Shown here: piece after piece, positions 23,020-25,681 of the stretch | How positions within the stretch are numbered: the stretch's first letter is position 1 | How the letters are laid out: each line of letters begins with the position of its first letter | Source: Clostridia bacterium BRH_c25 | GTDB taxonomy: Bacteria > Bacillota_A > Clostridia > Lutisporales > Lutisporaceae | Direction of reading: 5' to 3' | Assembly: GCA_001515955.1 (NCBI GenBank) | Contig: LOES01000096.1 | Location: 1 to 25,681 of the forward strand | DNA: 25,681 bases | The notes under the pieces: model-generated | What the model was told of the DNA's origin: nothing | Database searches by the model: none | The model's input: only the letters and a program-made list of their open reading frames with translations | Made by a program: the position numbers and the translations under genes

Positions 23020-23823
23020 CTATAAATCTCCTGCGATAATCCGTTCTATGATCTCCGCTATACCATCCTCGTCGTTGGATTTTGCTATCAGATCTGCAGC
23101 ATCCAATAGTTTTGGAGCAGCATTGCTTACTGCAATTCCCAATCCTGCTACCTTAAGCATTTCATAATCATTCATATTATCTCCGGCAGCAGCTACCTGC
23201 TCCATAGGTATTTCTAAAAGCTCTGCGAGATTCTTCAAGGCTTCTCCTTTTGAAGTGTTTCTTGGAAGTATCTCCAGATACTCAGCTTCCGATTTTACTG
23301 TATTAGGCTTCACACTGCATATTGACTCAAAAGCATCCATGAATTTCCTGAAAATACTATCGTTTCCTATTATCAGGATCTTGTTCGGCTTTCCTTCAAT
23401 ACATGATATGAAATCATCAACCTGAATGCATAAGACGCTGTCCTTTTCCATATAAGCTCTGATTGTATCATTCATCTGTCTCACATATGCTTTACCATTA
23501 CTATAAACTATTGCACTGCAATCCATCTCTGCAAGGAGCTTTACAGCCTTAGTAAAATGCTCCTCCTCCAGTACATTTTCCAAAAGACATTTGTTATCAG
23601 CAAGCTCTACGATCTTCGCCCCGTTGTATAAAATTGCCGGAGAGTTCAGCTGCAGCTCATCATAGTACTTTCGGGCGGATTGCTCAATCCGTCCTGTTGC
23701 AATAGCAAAAACTCCTCCAAGGGACTGAAATTGTCCTATGGCTAATTTTGTTCTTTCTGCAATTTGCCTGTTGCTGTTCACCAGGGTCCCGTCTATATCG
23801 GATACTATCAGCCTATATTTCAT
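23020..23823 (-). CDS. Cof-type HAD-IIB phosphatase
   Basis: 267 residues. HAD motif I is DIDGT (nucleophile Asp9, acid/base Asp11), motif II IATGR (41-45), motif III includes Lys192 in NTSKGEAL, and motif IV is GDNMNDYEML (214-223). The large cap between motifs II and III is the IIB type. Such enzymes dephosphorylate sugar phosphates, flavin nucleotides or similar small molecules. An in-frame GTG at 23832 would extend the protein by three residues; ATG at 23823 gives the standard MKYRLIVSDIDGT start. The gene overlaps the end of the ABC ATPase gene by 11 nt, so the two are coupled. Its link to an importer and a phosphate carrier suggests release of phosphate from an imported or cytoplasmic organophosphate (inference). 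Confidence 0.92.
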   Translation of the reverse strand: MKYRLIVSDIDGTLVNSNRQIAERTKLAIGQFQSLGGVFAIATGRIEQSARKYYDELQLNSPAILYNGAKIVELADNKCLLENVLEEEHFTKAVKLLAEMDCSAIVYSNGKAYVRQMNDTIRAYMEKDSVLCIQVDDFISCIEGKPNKILIIGNDSIFRKFMDAFESICSVKPNTVKSEAEYLEILPRNTSKGEALKNLAELLEIPMEQVAAAGDNMNDYEMLKVAGLGIAVSNAAPKLLDAADLIAKSNDEDGIAEIIERIIAGDL

Positions 23824-24958
23824 CACTTTCACCGTTTTTCACAGGCAATGCCCTGATACAAGCAGGATCAAGCAGCAGCCTTACATCCGAGCCGACTTCC
23901 AACACGCTGTTCAGCTGGGGGTTATATACCTGTACGCAAACACTGTTTCCCAGTATATCTATATCATATTCCGCAATGCTTCCGAGGAATGTTGATCTTG
24001 TAATTGTTCCTGCCAATCCTTCATTACCCTCTGAGAGCTTGACTGCCTCAGGCCTGATTACCAGAGAGACGTTCTCCCCCTGCTTCGGGTCATGCCATCC
24101 CGGATTTCTGACTTGAACACTGTAATCTCCCACTTTTACGTATACTCCAGCCTTCTCTTTTCCCTGAACTGTGCCGCCAATAAAATTTGCTTTTCCCATG
24201 AAATTGGCAACAAACTTGTTCCTTGGCTGATAATATATCTCCTGCGGTGTACCGTATTGTTCAATATTACCCTTATTCATAATTACAACCTTATCCGAAA
24301 TAGCCATAGCTTCATTCTGATCATGAGTTACATAAATACTCGTTATACCGAGCCTCAACTGCAGCTTCCTTATTTCATCCCTCATATATTCCCTAAGCTT
24401 GGCATCAAGGTTGGACAGCGGCTCATCAAACAGCAGCACCTTAGGCTCGATTACTATTGCCCTTGCAAGTGCTATTCTCTGCTGTTGACCTCCTGATATC
24501 TGATTAGGGTATCTCCTTTCCATTCCATCCAGCTGCATCAGCTTGATAACCTTGTTTGTTCTTTCCTTTATCTCACTTTCAGGCAGCTTCTTCACTCGCA
24601 GACCGTAGGCTATATTCTCATAAATATCCATATGGGGAAAAAGTGCATAGCTCTGAAACACCATTGACAAATCCCTCTTATTAGGAGCAGTGCCTACTAT
24701 GGATTTACCCCCTACGCTTATATCTCCTGAGGTAACCTGCTCAAAGCCTGCAATCATCCTGAGAATTGTAGTCTTTCCGCAGCCTGAGGGCCCAAGCAGG
24801 GTAGTAAGCTTTGAGCTTTCGAATTCAAGACTCACTTTATTAACTGCAATTAGTTCACCGCTTTTATCATGCTTTGTGAATACCTTTTCAAGGTTATTCA
24901 GTGTAACGTTGTTACAGTTATATTCATTTTGCGTATTTTCCTGTTTTGAGTGTGACAT
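23813..24958 (-). CDS. ABC importer ATPase, FbpC/PotA/AfuC-like
   Basis: 381 residues. Walker A GPSGCGKT (56-63), Q-loop MVFQSYALFPHM, signature ISGGQQQR (154-161), Walker B VLLFDEPLSNLD (174-185) and H-loop YVTHDQNEA (209-217) are all intact. The C-terminal third (from about 240, with IRPEAVKLSEG) is the TOBE-type regulatory domain of the CUT1/iron/polyamine/phosphonate group. It energises import by the permease encoded just upstream (21-nt gap). This group includes iron(III), 2-aminoethylphosphonate and hexose-phosphate (AfuABC-type) importers, which cannot be told apart from the ATPase alone. The phosphate-related neighbours make an organophosphate substrate the most attractive guess. A strong GAGGAGGG ribosome site precedes the ATG. 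An N-terminal tail of about 18 residues precedes the first conserved strand. Confidence 0.93.
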   Translation of the reverse strand: MSHSKQENTQNEYNCNNVTLNNLEKVFTKHDKSGELIAVNKVSLEFESSKLTTLLGPSGCGKTTILRMIAGFEQVTSGDISVGGKSIVGTAPNKRDLSMVFQSYALFPHMDIYENIAYGLRVKKLPESEIKERTNKVIKLMQLDGMERRYPNQISGGQQQRIALARAIVIEPKVLLFDEPLSNLDAKLREYMRDEIRKLQLRLGITSIYVTHDQNEAMAISDKVVIMNKGNIEQYGTPQEIYYQPRNKFVANFMGKANFIGGTVQGKEKAGVYVKVGDYSVQVRNPGWHDPKQGENVSLVIRPEAVKLSEGNEGLAGTITRSTFLGSIAEYDIDILGNSVCVQVYNPQLNSVLEVGSDVRLLLDPACIRALPVKNGESDEI

Positions 24959-24979
24959 AAATTGACCCTCCTCTTTGCT

Positions 24980-25681
24980 TTATGCAGCCTTTCTCTTCAT
25001 TACAAGTCTTTTTACAAGTGCTTCAATTATGACTATAGCTACCATCATCATAATTATCAGAATTATTACATATGCTGCTGCTATGCCAAGCCTAAGGTTC
25101 TCAACCTGTGACAGTATTGAAACCGTAACCAGGTTCCATCTTGGTGATATAAGCAGTATTACAGCACTTACAGCTGTCATGGCACGCACGAAAGCATATA
25201 CCAGACCTGAGAAAAAGGCTGATTTTATCAGCGGTAAAGTAATTTTTCTGAAGGTTAGGAAGCTGCTTGCACCCAGATTAGTCGAAGCTTCCTCAATAGA
25301 TTTGTCTATCTGCTTCAAGGTTGCAGTGCCTGATTCAATCCCAACCGGCATATTCCTGAATATGAAAGCCATTACAAGTATCAGTCCTGTACCTGTCAGC
25401 AGAAGTGGCTTTTGATTAAATGCCAATATGTAACCAATACCTATTACAGTCCCCGGTATGGCAAAAGACAATAGCGACACGAACTCCATGGCACGTCTTC
25501 CAATAAATTGCTTCCGGACAACCAGGAAAGCAATAATCATACTGAGCAGCCCCCCTATAGGAGTCGCATATGCCGCCAGCTTAAGGGTATTCTTTACAGG
25601 GGCAGAACCTAGCGTAAATATGTATTTATAATTTTCCAGGGTGAATTGATTGTTAACGCCCCAGATTTTAACGAAGGAACC
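24980..25681 (-). CDS. ABC importer permease, N-terminus beyond the right edge
   Basis: The frame is open from 25681, the window edge, to the TAA at 24980, giving 233 residues; an ATG at 25540 is internal because family sequence continues upstream of it. The part seen matches the second half of FbpB/AfuB/PhnV-type inner-membrane permeases: VNNQFTLENYKYIF, NTLKLAAYATPIGGLLSM, IPGTVIGIGYILAF, and the ATPase-contact EAA loop EEASTNLGASSFLTFRKITLPLI. About six hydrophobic segments are present. The N-terminal half, and probably the substrate-binding protein, lie to the right of the window. It is translated ahead of the ATPase with a 21-nt gap. Confidence 0.92.
   Translation of the reverse strand, partial: GSFVKIWGVNNQFTLENYKYIFTLGSAPVKNTLKLAAYATPIGGLLSMIIAFLVVRKQFIGRRAMEFVSLLSFAIPGTVIGIGYILAFNQKPLLLTGTGLILVMAFIFRNMPVGIESGTATLKQIDKSIEEASTNLGASSFLTFRKITLPLIKSAFFSGLVYAFVRAMTAVSAVILLISPRWNLVTVSILSQVENLRLGIAAAYVIILIIMMMVAIVIIEALVKRLVMKRKAA

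Noticed and set aside
1..25681. Mobile element, prophage, toxin-antitoxin or CRISPR content
   Set aside because: No transposase, integrase, phage, toxin or Cas-like frame, and no spaced direct-repeat array was found on either strand.

Overview
The window looks like chromosome of a low-GC, anaerobic, probably spore-forming member of the Clostridia. The pointers are AAGGAGG-type ribosome sites, several TTG starts, a SpoVB-type flippase, PyrR-type leader loops, a pyrophosphate-type phosphofructokinase as in cellulolytic cluster III clostridia, an S-layer-anchored protein, and a c-di-AMP (ydaO/yuaA) riboswitch. The genus is an inference. No rRNA, tRNA, CRISPR array, transposase or phage gene was seen.

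Layout. (1) 1-1245 (-): chemotaxis receptor, cut by the left edge, with two stem-loops behind it. (2) 1406-7501 (-): an IclR regulator followed by a YfcC/DcuC-type carrier, an ArgE/DapE-type M20 deacylase, an N-acyl-D-amino-acid deacylase and an M20D amidohydrolase. This reads as an import-and-deacylate catabolic unit, with a perfect 17-bp palindrome in front of the regulator. (3) 7652-12014 (-): promoter, c-di-AMP riboswitch with its terminator, then three tightly packed genes: a D-Ala-D-Ala-ligase-like ATP-grasp enzyme, an octopine/opine-dehydrogenase-family enzyme, and a single-chain B12-binding plus glutamate-mutase-E-like protein, closed by a strong terminator. A small DUF3870 gene is divergent from it. 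(4) 12616-14332 (-): pyrBI with a leader holding two PyrR loops and an attenuator. (5) 14524-19991: an S-layer-homology protein with a duplicated PrcB-like module, a SpoVB-type flippase, and a convergent O-antigen-ligase/Wzy-type protein whose 3' end overlaps the flippase gene. (6) 19993-25681 (-): an ABC importer (permease cut by the right edge, plus ATPase), HAD phosphatase, PiT phosphate transporter, PPi-type phosphofructokinase and DUF47/PhoU-like protein, apparently one operon ending in a terminator.

The most interesting part is region 3. Known c-di-AMP riboswitches of this class turn off potassium uptake, osmolyte transport and wall-remodelling genes. Here one precedes a three-enzyme biosynthetic-looking set with no obvious textbook pathway. 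The working idea is a c-di-AMP-controlled route to an amino-acid-derived small molecule (a compatible solute or wall precursor). Region 2 next to it could be its salvage or breakdown arm. The product is unknown and cannot be deduced from the sequence alone.
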